A stretch of 64,000 nucleotides of DNA from Pseudomonas tritici (GCF_014268275.3 NZ_CP077084.1:2666001-2730000); one strand, 5' to 3'; positions 8,209-17,062 are shown, counted from the stretch's first letter. A program made the numbers and translations. Notes: generated from the letters alone by a model not told the origin.

Positions 8209-9435
8209 ATGCAAGAGAAAACCTACCAACTGCTGGAAGTCGCCGACGGCAAGCCGATCAAACTCTGGACCCAGGGCGTGCCCGTCGAGCCCGAGGCCCG
8301 CCAGCAACTGATGAATACCGCCAAGATGCCGTTTATCTTCAAGCACCTCGCGGTGATGCCGGATGTGCACTTGGGCAAGGGTTCGACCATCGGCAGCGTG
8401 ATCCCTACCGTGGGCGCAATCATCCCGGCAGCGGTGGGCGTGGATATTGGCTGCGGCATGATCGCCGCGCGTACCACGCTGACCGCCAGCGACTTGCCCG
8501 ACAACCTCCACGGCCTGCGTTGCGCCATCGAGGCCGCCGTACCCCATGGCCGCACTCGCAGCCGTAAAGGCCGCGACAAAGGGGCATGGGAAGACGTGCC
8601 GGCCCAGGCCGATCAGGCATGGACGGCGTTGCATCCGCGCTTCAAGGCGATCACTGACAAGTACCCGCAACTGGAACGCAGTAACAACCGCCAGCACCTC
8701 GGCACCCTGGGCGGCGGCAACCACTTTGTCGAGGTGTGCCTGGATGAAGCCAACCGTGTCTGGTTCATGTTGCACAGCGGTTCGCGTGGCGTGGGTAACG
8801 CCATCGGCAACCTGTTTATCCAGTTGGCCCAGGCGGACATGCAGCAACACCTGGCGAATTTGCCGGACCGCGACCTGGCGTATTTCGAAGAGGGCAGCCA
8901 GCACTTCGATGACTACGTGGAAGCGGTGGGCTGGGCTCAGGATTTCGCCCGGCAGAACCGCGAGTTGATGATGCGCGCGGTGGTCCAGGCCACACGCCAA
9001 GTGATCAGCAAACCGTTTGAAGTGGCGCTGGAAGCGGTGAACTGTCATCACAACTACGTGCAAAAAGAGCGGCATTTTGGCGAAGACATCCTGGTGACGC
9101 GCAAGGGCGCGGTGTCGGCGAAGAAGGGCGAGCTGGGGATTATTCCGGGCTCCATGGGCGCCAAAAGCTTCATCGTGCGTGGACTGGGCAACGAAGAGTC
9201 GTTCTGCTCGTGCAGCCACGGCGCCGGCCGCACCATGAGCCGTACCAAGGCGAAGAACACCTTCACCCTGGCCGACCAGATCCGCGCAACAGCCCATGTG
9301 GAGTGCCGCAAGGACGCCGATGTGATCGATGAAATTCCGATGGCCTACAAGGACATCGACCAAGTCATGCACGCCCAGCGCGAGCTGGTGGAAGTGCTTC
9401 ACACCTTGCGTCAAGTGGTGTGCGTCAAAGGATAA
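8209..9435 (+). CDS. rtcB: RtcB, RNA-splicing ligase (3'-phosphate/5'-hydroxyl joining)
   Basis: A 408-residue GTP- and Mn-dependent RNA ligase, the same length as E. coli RtcB. Visible motifs in order are MPDVHLGKGSTIG, VDIGCGM (metal-binding Cys), GTLGGGNHFVEV, MLHSGSRGVGN, NCHHNYVQKE, PGSMGAKSFIV and CSHGAGRTMSRTKAK, the last containing the His that accepts GMP. It joins RNA ends left by ribotoxins and other cleaving nucleases (2',3'-cyclic phosphate or 3'-phosphate to 5'-OH). It is the first gene of a three-gene operon controlled by RtcR, followed 13 bases later by a nucleotidyltransferase gene. Confidence 0.97.
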   Translation: MQEKTYQLLEVADGKPIKLWTQGVPVEPEARQQLMNTAKMPFIFKHLAVMPDVHLGKGSTIGSVIPTVGAIIPAAVGVDIGCGMIAARTTLTASDLPDNLHGLRCAIEAAVPHGRTRSRKGRDKGAWEDVPAQADQAWTALHPRFKAITDKYPQLERSNNRQHLGTLGGGNHFVEVCLDEANRVWFMLHSGSRGVGNAIGNLFIQLAQADMQQHLANLPDRDLAYFEEGSQHFDDYVEAVGWAQDFARQNRELMMRAVVQATRQVISKPFEVALEAVNCHHNYVQKERHFGEDILVTRKGAVSAKKGELGIIPGSMGAKSFIVRGLGNEESFCSCSHGAGRTMSRTKAKNTFTLADQIRATAHVECRKDADVIDEIPMAYKDIDQVMHAQRELVEVLHTLRQVVCVKG

Positions 9436-9448
9436 GAGGGGAATAGAG

Positions 9449-10237
9449 ATGGAAAGGGAAGAACGCCACCCATTGAGCGACGCCATGCGCGCGCGGGTGC
9501 TTCAGGAGTTGGAGCGCATAGAGCGCGAGCGCAATGTGACGGTGCTGTATGCCTGCGAATCCGGCAGCCGGGCCTGGGGTTTTGCCTCCACCGACAGCGA
9601 CTACGACGTGCGTTTTGTCTACGTGGAAAAACCTGATTGGTTCATGCAGGTGGATACGCCGCGCGACGTGATCGAACGGCCGTTGGATGACGAGTTGGAC
9701 GTGAGCGGCTGGGAGTTGCGCAAGACCTTGGGCCTGTTGCGCAAATCCAACCCCACGCTGCTGGAATGGCTTGATTCGCCGCTGGTGTATCGCCAGGAGA
9801 CCGCGGCCACGGCGCAATTGCATGCCCTGGCCGAGGCGTTCTACAGCCCGCCGGCGGCGCGCAATCATTACCTGTCGATGGCCAAGAAGAACTTTCGCGG
9901 CTATCTGCAAGGCGACACGGTGCGGTTCAAGAAGTACTTCTACGTACTGCGACCGTTGTTGGCAGTGCGTTGGATCGACCTGGGGCTGGGGCGGCCGCCG
10001 ATGACCTTCGCCGATTTGTTGAGCACAGTGGATGACGCACAACTGCTCGATGAGGTCGCAACCCTGCTGGTGTTGAAACGCAATGCCGGGGAAGCGGCCT
10101 ACGGGCCACGGCGCCCGGCATTGCACGCCTACATACAGCGTGAACTGGAACGCGAAGTGCCGGTATTGCCACGCACCCATGAAGACTCCCAACAACTGGA
10201 CCACTACCTGCGGGACACGGTCAAACGCTTTGCTTAA
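9449..10237 (+). CDS. Predicted nucleotidyltransferase (YcgL/COG3541-like) in the rtc operon
   Basis: A 262-residue soluble protein with a polymerase-beta-type nucleotidyltransferase core: CESGSRAWGFASTDSDYDVRFVYV (residues about 36 to 59) supplies the GS motif and the two catalytic aspartates of the DxD pair (D51, D53). The rest (KNFRGYLQG, RFKKYFYVLRPLLAVRWI) matches predicted nucleotidyltransferases of the YcgL group. Its substrate is unknown. The ATG at 9449 was chosen because it follows AGAGGGGAATAGAG and avoids overlap with rtcB. Its place between rtcB and rtcA, with 8 bases to rtcA, argues for a role in RNA end processing or in making a signal for the repair system; this is inference. 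Confidence 0.85.
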   Translation: MEREERHPLSDAMRARVLQELERIERERNVTVLYACESGSRAWGFASTDSDYDVRFVYVEKPDWFMQVDTPRDVIERPLDDELDVSGWELRKTLGLLRKSNPTLLEWLDSPLVYRQETAATAQLHALAEAFYSPPAARNHYLSMAKKNFRGYLQGDTVRFKKYFYVLRPLLAVRWIDLGLGRPPMTFADLLSTVDDAQLLDEVATLLVLKRNAGEAAYGPRRPALHAYIQRELEREVPVLPRTHEDSQQLDHYLRDTVKRFA

Positions 10238-10245
10238 GGATAGAT

Positions 10246-11271
10246 ATGAAACAGGACCTCATTGAACTCGACGGCGCCATCGGCGGTGGCCAGGTACTGC
10301 GCAGCGGGCTCAGCCTGTCGATGGTGACCGGGTTGACCCTGCGCATCAAAAACATCCGCGCCAAGCGCAGTCGGCCAGGCTTGATGCGTCAACACCTGAC
10401 CGCCGTGCTGGCGGCGGCGCAGGTCTGTGGTGCCAAGGTGCAAGGTGCTGAACTGGGCTCGCAAACACTGGTGTTCGAACCCGGGCCGATTCAAGGGGGC
10501 GAATACCGGTTTTCAATTGGCACAGCCGGCAGTTGCACCCTAGTGCTGCAGACCTTGTTGCCGGCATTGCTGCGCGCACCCACGGCCAGCCGCGTGACGA
10601 TCTGCGGCGGCACCCATAACCCGCTGGCACCGCCGGTGGACTTTCTGCAGCGCGCCTGGCTTCCATTGTTGCAGCGTATGGGCGCGCGCATCGAATTGAG
10701 CCTGAACCGCTACGGGTTTGTACCGGCTGGCGGTGGTGAGTTAGAGGCGTTTATCCAACCCAGCGAGCTGATGCCGCTGCAGTTGATGCAGCGCGGAAAA
10801 CTGCTCGCAGCCCGCGCGGTAACCCTTAACGCAGGGTTGCCCGCCCAAGTGAGCGAGCGCCAGTTCAAGCGCGTGCGCCAGCGTCTATCGTTTGCGGACA
10901 CGCAACTGTTCCCGGTCGAGATTGACCCGGAACAGGGCCCAGGCAACGTGCTGATGCTGGAGTTCGTCCACGAGCATGTCACCGAACTATTCAGTGCCTT
11001 TGGCATGGCCAAGGTGCGCGCCGAAACGGTGGCCGACCAGGCTATCGACCAGGCCAGTGAGTGGCGAGGCACCGACACGGCAGTAGGCGAACACCTGGCC
11101 GATCAGTTGCTGTTGCCAATGGCACTGGCGGGTGGTGGCCGTTTCACCACGTCGCACATGAGCGAGCATTTGCACAGCAACATGCTGGTGATCCAGCGCT
11201 TCCTGCCCGTGGTGATCGAGAGTCACATTCTGGAGGCGGGCGGCTTGAAGGTCGAGTGCCGAGCGCGCTAG
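10246..11271 (+). CDS. rtcA: RtcA, RNA 3'-terminal phosphate cyclase
   Basis: A 341-residue ATP-dependent enzyme converting RNA 3'-phosphate to 2',3'-cyclic phosphate. Signatures are IELDGAIGGGQVLRSGLSLS at the N-terminus, RPGLMRQHLTAV, GTAGSCTLVLQTLLP, GGTHNPLAPPVDFLQRAWLP, RYGFVPAGGGE and GRFTTSHMSEHLHSN, where the conserved His near the C-terminus is the AMP-acceptor. Normal family length. It is the last gene of the rtcB operon. Its end overlaps by four bases the end of the convergent LacI-family gene. Confidence 0.96.
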   Translation: MKQDLIELDGAIGGGQVLRSGLSLSMVTGLTLRIKNIRAKRSRPGLMRQHLTAVLAAAQVCGAKVQGAELGSQTLVFEPGPIQGGEYRFSIGTAGSCTLVLQTLLPALLRAPTASRVTICGGTHNPLAPPVDFLQRAWLPLLQRMGARIELSLNRYGFVPAGGGELEAFIQPSELMPLQLMQRGKLLAARAVTLNAGLPAQVSERQFKRVRQRLSFADTQLFPVEIDPEQGPGNVLMLEFVHEHVTELFSAFGMAKVRAETVADQAIDQASEWRGTDTAVGEHLADQLLLPMALAGGGRFTTSHMSEHLHSNMLVIQRFLPVVIESHILEAGGLKVECRAR

Positions 11272-12311
11272 AGATTCTCCGACGTCACAATCTGCGGCGG
11301 TATATGCACCCGATGCCGCACCGGATCGAACCCCTCGGCGCTCTGCAATTCCACCATCAACGCCACCAATGCCACGGCCGTCCGCCCCGGCTGCGAGTCC
11401 ATCACCACATCAATCAAACCCTGGCTCAGCGCTTGGCGCGACAGCTCGGTCGATTCCTGCAAAATGCAACACAACGTCGGCCGTTTGGGCAGTTGGGCCA
11501 GGGCGCTGATGATGCCATCACCGCCGCCGCCCACCACGCACAGCCCGCGCAGGTCACTGTGACGGCTGATCAGGTCGAGGGTGGCTTCTTCGGTGATGTC
11601 GCAGTTATCCAGGTTGATCAGCGGCTCCAACGGCTTGAGCCCCGGCGCGTGCTCGGCCAGGTAGCTGTGCAGGCCTTCGACCCGCGCCTGGTGGCCGAGA
11701 AAACGATGGCCGCCGAGCAAGATCCCCACGCTGCCTTTGCGTGCGCCGCAGGTGCGGGCGAGCAACCAGCCCATGGTGCGGCCGACCACGTGGTTGTCCT
11801 GGCCCACATAGGGCTCCTCGGCGTTTTCGTGGATATCCGAAAGCAGGGCGACCACCGGCACGCCGGCTGCGCGGATCTGCGTCAGGCAGGCGTTGATCAG
11901 TGGGTGGGCAAAACTGACCACCGCGAGGCCATCGCACTGCACGGCCAACTGTTCGATTTGCGCGACGATGGCGCTGGGCGTGCGATCGATGATGTATTCG
12001 AACTGGCATGTGAGGTTGGCACCGGCATGCTGCTCGGCTGCATCGCTGATGGCACGGGCCAGGTTGGCGTAGAACGCCTGGGCGGTGCCCAGCAACAGGA
12101 TGCCTAGGCGGTAGGTCGGGCGCCGTTCGCGAATGCGCTGGCCAATCAGCCGCGCGGCAAAGTAACCCACGGCTTCGGCGGCCTGGAACACCTGTTCGGC
12201 TGTGTCAGGATTGACCGGCGCACGGGCATTCAATACCCGGTCGACGGTGGCCACACTCAGCCCGGCCTGGGCGGCGACGGTGGCAATGGTTGGGCGTTTA
12301 TTGTTGTTCAT
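11268..12311 (-). CDS. LacI-family transcriptional regulator
   Basis: A 347-residue repressor-type protein. The N-terminal helix-turn-helix and hinge read RPTIATVAAQAGLSVATVDRVLNARAPVNPDTAEQVFQAAEAVGY, followed by a periplasmic-binding-like sugar sensor (YRLGILLLG, GLAVVSFAHPLI, PVVALLSDIHE, GSVGILLGGHRFLGHQARVEG, GLCVVGGGGDGI). This sensor class belongs to the CatR/ribose-binding subset with a type I fold. It is divergent from the desaturase-ferredoxin operon, and a perfect palindrome lies just before its own start. It probably controls that operon and itself in response to a sugar or polyol. Confidence 0.93.
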   Translation of the reverse strand: MNNNKRPTIATVAAQAGLSVATVDRVLNARAPVNPDTAEQVFQAAEAVGYFAARLIGQRIRERRPTYRLGILLLGTAQAFYANLARAISDAAEQHAGANLTCQFEYIIDRTPSAIVAQIEQLAVQCDGLAVVSFAHPLINACLTQIRAAGVPVVALLSDIHENAEEPYVGQDNHVVGRTMGWLLARTCGARKGSVGILLGGHRFLGHQARVEGLHSYLAEHAPGLKPLEPLINLDNCDITEEATLDLISRHSDLRGLCVVGGGGDGIISALAQLPKRPTLCCILQESTELSRQALSQGLIDVVMDSQPGRTAVALVALMVELQSAEGFDPVRHRVHIPPQIVTSENL

Positions 12312-12329
12312 GACAAGCCCCTTGAGCGT

Positions 12330-12349
12330 CTTGATAGAAAACTATCAAG
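12330..12349. promoter_or_regulatory. LacI-family operator palindrome
   Basis: A perfect inverted repeat CTTGATAG-AAAA-CTATCAAG lies 18 bases before the regulator's start codon. A second half-site CTTGATAG with an overlapping GATAG occurs at 12366-12379, between the palindrome and the divergent operon. Arms of eight bases and AT-rich centre suit a dimeric repressor. Binding is inferred. Confidence 0.75.
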
Positions 12350-12473
12350 CTCCGCTGGGCCTGGATGATAGCTTGATAGGGAATGGATTCAAGGCCTTGA
12401 GGGTGATTTAGGCGTTCTCTATCGTGGGTTTCACAAAGCACCTGAAACCACCCGCTTGCGGAGAACAATAACA

Positions 12474-13568
12474 ATGCCTGAACACACCGCTCATCCCGCC
12501 CGCCGCGACTACAGCCTCACCGGCCCCGAAGCCGCCCGCGCTTTTGATAAAGGCCTGGTCTCGGCCAGTTGGTACCAGTCGCCCGTCTCGCGTAAACGCA
12601 TGAAAGAACTGATGCAGCGCCGCGACGGCCCGGCCTTGCTCGACACCGCCATCTGGATGACCGCGCTGTTCGCCACTGGCTTTGGCGGCTATTGGTTCTG
12701 GGGCACCTGGGCCTGCGTGCCGTTTTTCCTGGCCTATGGCGTGCTGTACGGCACCGCGTCTAACCCGCGCTGGCACGAAACCGGCCATGGCACGGCGTTC
12801 AAAACCCGTTGGATGAACGACGTGCTGTACCAGGTTGCAAGCTTCATGTGCATCTTCGAGCCCCATGTGTGGCGCTGGAGCCATGCCCGTCACCACACCG
12901 ACACCATCGTCGTCGGCCGCGATCCGGAGATTGTCGAGCCGCGCCCACCGCGCTTCTCGATGATGTTCTTGAGCCTGTTCAATTTGCCCCTGGCCTGGAA
13001 GACATTCAGCGGCGTGGCGCGCCATGCCATTGGCCGGATGAGTGCCCAGGAGGCAGACTTTATCCCCGAATCCGAATGGCCCAAGGTGTTCCGCGCGGCG
13101 CGAATCTGGGTCGGCATCTACGCCGTGGTGATCGGCACCGCCTTGTACCTGCACAGCTGGCTGCCGCTGATGCTGATTGGCCTGCCGAGTATCTACGGTG
13201 CCTGGCTGGGCTATGTTTTCGGCCTCACTCAACACGTGGGCCTGGCCGAGGACGTGCTCGACCACCGCAGCAACTGCCGCACCATTTATATGAACCGTGT
13301 GCTGCGCTTTATCTACATGGACATGAACTACCACCTCGAACACCACATGTACCCGATGGTGCCGTATCACGCCCTGGCGCAATTGCACGAAGAAATACGC
13401 GGCGACTGCCCGCCGCCGTACGCGAATATTTTCGAGGCGTACAAGGAAATCCTGCCGACCATCTGGAAGCAGCGCAGTGATCCAAACTATTTCATCCAGC
13501 GCCCGATACACCCGCGAACCGAACCGGCGGCCAATGCCCCGGTGCATGCAGAAGCCGCTGCCGGCTGA
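12474..13568 (+). CDS. Membrane fatty-acid desaturase/hydroxylase family oxygenase (MocD-like)
   Basis: A 364-residue integral membrane di-iron oxygenase. Three histidine boxes are visible: HETGH near residue 101, HARHH near 137 and HLEHH near 287, with membrane segments around residues 55 to 95 and 215 to 250. The start at 12474 follows GCGGAGAACAATAAC. It heads an operon with a Rieske ferredoxin and a ferredoxin reductase, which supply electrons. This three-part arrangement is that of MocD-MocE-MocF of rhizobial rhizopine catabolism, proposed to remove an O-methyl group, rather than of lipid desaturation. The substrate here is not established. Lipid or alkane hydroxylation remains possible. 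Confidence 0.88.
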   Translation: MPEHTAHPARRDYSLTGPEAARAFDKGLVSASWYQSPVSRKRMKELMQRRDGPALLDTAIWMTALFATGFGGYWFWGTWACVPFFLAYGVLYGTASNPRWHETGHGTAFKTRWMNDVLYQVASFMCIFEPHVWRWSHARHHTDTIVVGRDPEIVEPRPPRFSMMFLSLFNLPLAWKTFSGVARHAIGRMSAQEADFIPESEWPKVFRAARIWVGIYAVVIGTALYLHSWLPLMLIGLPSIYGAWLGYVFGLTQHVGLAEDVLDHRSNCRTIYMNRVLRFIYMDMNYHLEHHMYPMVPYHALAQLHEEIRGDCPPPYANIFEAYKEILPTIWKQRSDPNYFIQRPIHPRTEPAANAPVHAEAAAG

Positions 13569-13596
13569 ACTCCCTCCAAGAACAAGAGAAAACGCC

Positions 13597-13917
13597 ATGA
13601 ACGATCAATGGATCGACGTCTGCGCCGTGGGCGAAATAGACGAAGAAGACGTGCTGCGCTTCGACCATGGGCCGCACACCTACGCGGTGTACCGCTCGGC
13701 CGACAATGAATTTTTCGCCACCGCGGGTCTGTGCACCCACGAAAAAATTCACCTGGCCGACGGCCTGGTGATGGACCACATCATCGAGTGCCCCAAGCAC
13801 AACGGGCGCTTCGATTACCGCACCGGCAAGGCCATGGGCGCGCCGGTGTGCGTCAACCTCAAGACCTACCCGGTGCGGGTCGAAGCGGGGCGGGTATTGC
13901 TCGCCGTCACGGCTTGA
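13597..13917 (+). CDS. mocE: MocE-family Rieske [2Fe-2S] ferredoxin
   Basis: A 106-residue soluble ferredoxin with a Rieske cluster site: C46-x-H48 in GLCTHEKIHLADG and C65-x2-H68 in IECPKHNGRFDYRTG. The spacing and the loop between match bacterial Rieske ferredoxins of aromatic or rhizopine oxygenases (MocE type). It begins 28 bases after the oxygenase stop and ends by a one-base overlap with the reductase start, showing tight coupling. Its role is to pass electrons from the flavin reductase to the di-iron oxygenase. Confidence 0.93.
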   Translation: MNDQWIDVCAVGEIDEEDVLRFDHGPHTYAVYRSADNEFFATAGLCTHEKIHLADGLVMDHIIECPKHNGRFDYRTGKAMGAPVCVNLKTYPVRVEAGRVLLAVTA

Positions 13918-15119
13918 TGATGAACGAGGCTCTGATTATCGTCGGCGCCGGCCATGCCGGTGGCCGTGCGGCGCTGACCTTGCGCGAAGAAGGTTATACC
14001 GGGCGGCTGATACTGATCGGCGATGAGCCGCACCTGCCCTACGAGCGGCCGCCGCTGTCCAAAGGCCTGTTGCAGGGCACAGCGGATTTGGCCGGGTGCA
14101 GCCTGTGCGACAGCGCGCGGCTGGCCGAACTGGACATTGAGCATATCGCCTGTAATCCGGTGACTCGCTTGGAGCCGCAACACCATCGCCTGCAACTCGC
14201 CGACGGCCAGTGGCTGCCGTATGCCGGTCTGCTGTTGGCCACTGGCGGCAGGGCACGACGATTGCCTCAGGCGCAGGCCAATGTGCTTTACCTGCGCACC
14301 CACGATGAGGCGCTGGCCTTGCGCAGTGTCCTGAACCCCGGCACGCGGCTGATGGTGGTGGGTGGCGGGTTTATCGGGCTGGAAGTGGCGGCGACAGCAC
14401 GCGGCCTGGGTTGTGAGGTGACGGTGCTGGAAGCCGGACCGCGCCTGGCGGGCCGGGTGTTGCCGGCGGTTATCTCCCAAGCGTTGCTGGATTTGCATCG
14501 TCGCCAAGGGGTGGATGTGCGTTTGAACGTGGCGCTGGAATCCATCCAGGCCGACGCCGTGCTGTTGGTGGACGGGCAGCGGTTGCCCTGCGACTGGGTG
14601 GTGGTCGGCATCGGCATGCAGCCCAACATCGAACTGGCCGCATTGGCAGGGTTGGAAGTAGGGCAGGGCATTCGTGTCGATGCGTACCTGTGCACCAGCG
14701 CGCCGAACATTTATGCAGCCGGCGACGTGTGTGAGTTTGAGCGCGACGGCCTTTATCAGCGTCAAGAAACCTGGCGCAACGCCGAAGCCCAGGGGCGGCA
14801 TGCGGCGCTGAATATGTTGGGGCGCAATGTGCCGTTCGAGACACTCCCCGGCTTCTGGTCCGATCAGTACGATTGGGGTGTGCAGACCGTGGGTGTGATC
14901 ACGCCGCTTACGGTCAGTCGGCCATTGCCGGGCGGCGGCTTGCTGCTGTTCTACCTGGATGCCGAGCATCATCTGCACGGTGCGTGCGGTTGGGCGCCGG
15001 GCAACAGCGTGGCCAAGGACATCAAGCTGTGCGAACGCCTGATCACAGCACGCGTTGCGCTCAATACGACCAGCCTGGCCGACCCCGAACTGTCCCTCAA
15101 ACACATCCTGCGAGGCTGA
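13917..15119 (+). CDS. FAD/NAD-dependent ferredoxin reductase (MocF-like)
   Basis: A 400-residue flavoprotein. The N-terminus LIIVGAGHAGGRAALTLREEGY is the FAD dinucleotide-binding site, LPYERPPLSKGLLQG is the signature of oxygenase-coupled ferredoxin reductases, LMVVGGGFIGLEVAATARGLG is the NADH site, and IYAAGDVCEF is the second FAD motif. It oxidises NADH and reduces the adjacent Rieske ferredoxin. Start codons at 13917 and 13920 are both possible (ATGATG); the first overlaps the ferredoxin stop by one base. The following isomerase starts one base after its stop. Confidence 0.93.
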   Translation: MMNEALIIVGAGHAGGRAALTLREEGYTGRLILIGDEPHLPYERPPLSKGLLQGTADLAGCSLCDSARLAELDIEHIACNPVTRLEPQHHRLQLADGQWLPYAGLLLATGGRARRLPQAQANVLYLRTHDEALALRSVLNPGTRLMVVGGGFIGLEVAATARGLGCEVTVLEAGPRLAGRVLPAVISQALLDLHRRQGVDVRLNVALESIQADAVLLVDGQRLPCDWVVVGIGMQPNIELAALAGLEVGQGIRVDAYLCTSAPNIYAAGDVCEFERDGLYQRQETWRNAEAQGRHAALNMLGRNVPFETLPGFWSDQYDWGVQTVGVITPLTVSRPLPGGGLLLFYLDAEHHLHGACGWAPGNSVAKDIKLCERLITARVALNTTSLADPELSLKHILRG

Positions 15120-15120
15120 T

Positions 15121-15936
15121 ATGCGCCAATTCCTGGTGTTCCAATCCCTGTGGGCCATGCAAACCGAGCCCGGCCCCCTCGAAGCCCAGCTCGAGCGCAT
15201 CAAAGCCGCCGGTTTCGACGGCATCACCGACCATTACTTCAAGCCCGCCGACGTTTCACGCCTGCACGCCGCCGCCACGGCCAGGGGCTTGCAGATCGAA
15301 GGCCAGCTGTTTCCGCAATCGGTGGATGATCTGGCGGCGGCACTGGACGTAATCAGCCGCTACGGCTGCCACCACCTCACCCTGCAAGCCGACGTGCGCC
15401 CGCGCACCCAAGCCGAGGCCGCGCGGTTGGTCGAAGGCTGGCAGCGCTTGGCCGAGCAGGTGGACTTTCCTGTGCTGCTGGAAACCCATCGTTATCGGCT
15501 CACCAATGATCTGTTGTTCACCCTCGACCTGCTGGCACAGATGCCCGATTTGAAGCTGCTGGCCGACCTGTCCCACTACGTGGTTGGGCGTGAGTTGCCG
15601 GAGCCAGGGGCCGATGAAGATGATGAACAGATCCGCACGATATTGCGCCACAGCTGGGGCTTCCATGGTCGCGTGGCCAGCAGTGAACAGGTGCAGGTGT
15701 CGCTGGACTTTCCCCAGCATCAAGGCTGGGTACAGCGTTTTACCCAGTGGTGGCGCTACGGGATCGAAGACTGGCTGGCCCGGCCCGATACGCCGCAAAG
15801 CCTGAGCTTCACCTGCGAATTGGGCCCGCCGCCCTATGCGATCACCGGCGCGGATGGGCGTGAGATCAGTGATCGCTGGGCGGAAGCGCTGAAGCTGCAG
15901 GCGCTGATTCGGCAGGTGTGGCAGAGCTGTCAGTGA
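15121..15936 (+). CDS. Sugar phosphate isomerase/epimerase-like TIM-barrel protein
   Basis: A 271-residue soluble protein of the xylose-isomerase-like TIM-barrel superfamily. Visible landmarks are LEAQLERIKAAGFDGITDHYF, CHHLTLQADVRPRT, FPVLLETHRYRLTNDLLFTLDLLAQMPDLKLLADLSHYV and the C-terminal ELGPPPYAITGADGREISDRW. The Glu in VLLETH and the Asp and His in ADLSHYV are plausible metal ligands. It is the last gene of the LacI-linked operon and directly follows the reductase. It might act on the product of the oxygenase; the substrate is unknown. It is distinct from the TIM barrel of the first operon. Confidence 0.82.
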   Translation: MRQFLVFQSLWAMQTEPGPLEAQLERIKAAGFDGITDHYFKPADVSRLHAAATARGLQIEGQLFPQSVDDLAAALDVISRYGCHHLTLQADVRPRTQAEAARLVEGWQRLAEQVDFPVLLETHRYRLTNDLLFTLDLLAQMPDLKLLADLSHYVVGRELPEPGADEDDEQIRTILRHSWGFHGRVASSEQVQVSLDFPQHQGWVQRFTQWWRYGIEDWLARPDTPQSLSFTCELGPPPYAITGADGREISDRWAEALKLQALIRQVWQSCQ

Positions 15937-16009
15937 TGACCTTGGACCCGGTGTTCAAGACAAAGCAGCTCCCAGATTAGATTTGTGTTGGTTTTAAGAT
16001 AGCGTCAGT

Positions 16010-16882
16010 TCAACTCAACAACCCGGTACTCACCGCCACAATCAGGAACATCCCCAGCAGCGCGCGATAAATCACGAACGGCCAGGTGGAGAATCGCTCC
16101 AAAAACTTCATCAGGCCCCAGATCGCAAAAAACGCCGAGACGCTCGCCACCACCAAACCAAAGATCAAATGCGGCCAGGCATGGGCCGGCATATCGGCGT
16201 GCAGCAGCACCCACAGTTCTTTCAAACCGGCGAGGGCGATGGCGGGCAGGCCCAACAGGAAAGAAAAGCGCGCCGCTTCCTCACGTTTGAAGTTGAGAAA
16301 CAGTGCCGCCGTCAGCGTGGAGCCGGAGCGCGACACCCCTGGAATCAACGCGCCAATCTGCGCCACTCCCACGATCAACGCATCCCGCAGGCGCATTTCA
16401 CTCACCTCCCGGGTGTGGCGTGCACGGACTTCCGCCACCGCCATCAGAATCGCCATGACCACACAGGAAATCCCGATCACCATCAGCCCACGCAACGGCG
16501 AGTTGCAGGCATTCAAGGTCGAAGACAGCGCCAGGCCGGCGATGCCGATAGGAAGGGTCGCCAGCACTATTGCCACCGCCAGCTTGAACCACCGGTCGTT
16601 GTAGTCACCCCGGCGCACCGCGCTGATGCTGCCGGTGGTCACTTGGCGTACATCGCGCCAGAAATAACTGACCACCGCGGCCAGTGCCGCCAACTGCATG
16701 GCTGCGGAAAACGCCGAGCCGGGGTCTTGCCAGCCGAGCAGGGCGGGTACTACGCGCATATGGGCGGTGGACGACACCGGCAGCAGTTCAGTAATGCCCT
16801 GGATCACGCCCAGGATGAAGATCTGCAGGTAGTCCAGGGAGGCAAAACCTACATCCAGGCCGGCGGTACAGACGTTTGTCAA
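16010..16882 (-). CDS. uppP: UppP/BacA undecaprenyl-diphosphatase
   Basis: A 290-residue integral membrane phosphatase recycling undecaprenyl pyrophosphate for cell-wall synthesis, which also gives bacitracin resistance. Both active-site regions are present: LGVIQGITELLPVSSTAHM (residues about 24 to 42) and LIPGVSRSGSTL with the catalytic Ser/Arg. About eight membrane helices can be seen, and length is slightly above the usual 265 to 275 because of an 18-residue N-terminal extension that could reflect a later real start. No gene neighbours share its function. Confidence 0.94.
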   Translation of the reverse strand: MTNVCTAGLDVGFASLDYLQIFILGVIQGITELLPVSSTAHMRVVPALLGWQDPGSAFSAAMQLAALAAVVSYFWRDVRQVTTGSISAVRRGDYNDRWFKLAVAIVLATLPIGIAGLALSSTLNACNSPLRGLMVIGISCVVMAILMAVAEVRARHTREVSEMRLRDALIVGVAQIGALIPGVSRSGSTLTAALFLNFKREEAARFSFLLGLPAIALAGLKELWVLLHADMPAHAWPHLIFGLVVASVSAFFAIWGLMKFLERFSTWPFVIYRALLGMFLIVAVSTGLLS

Positions 16883-17062
16883 AATACATGTCCTTGAAAA
16901 AGAGCGGCAATTTCGCGGAGTTTATTCGAAATGTTTCAAGGTTTCGGAAGGGGCAACACCTTTTTGCATTCGGTTCAGCAAGTAGAAAGGTTGGCCACGC
17001 TATTGGACCTGTGCCCAGGTTTTGTGAACAATGGCGCCCTGCGTTTTTTCAATGAGGGTCCC

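Noticed and set aside
15937..16009. Possible degenerate REP or terminator after the second TIM-barrel gene
   Set aside because: Only an AGCTCCCAGA fragment is present with no pairing arm or T-run.
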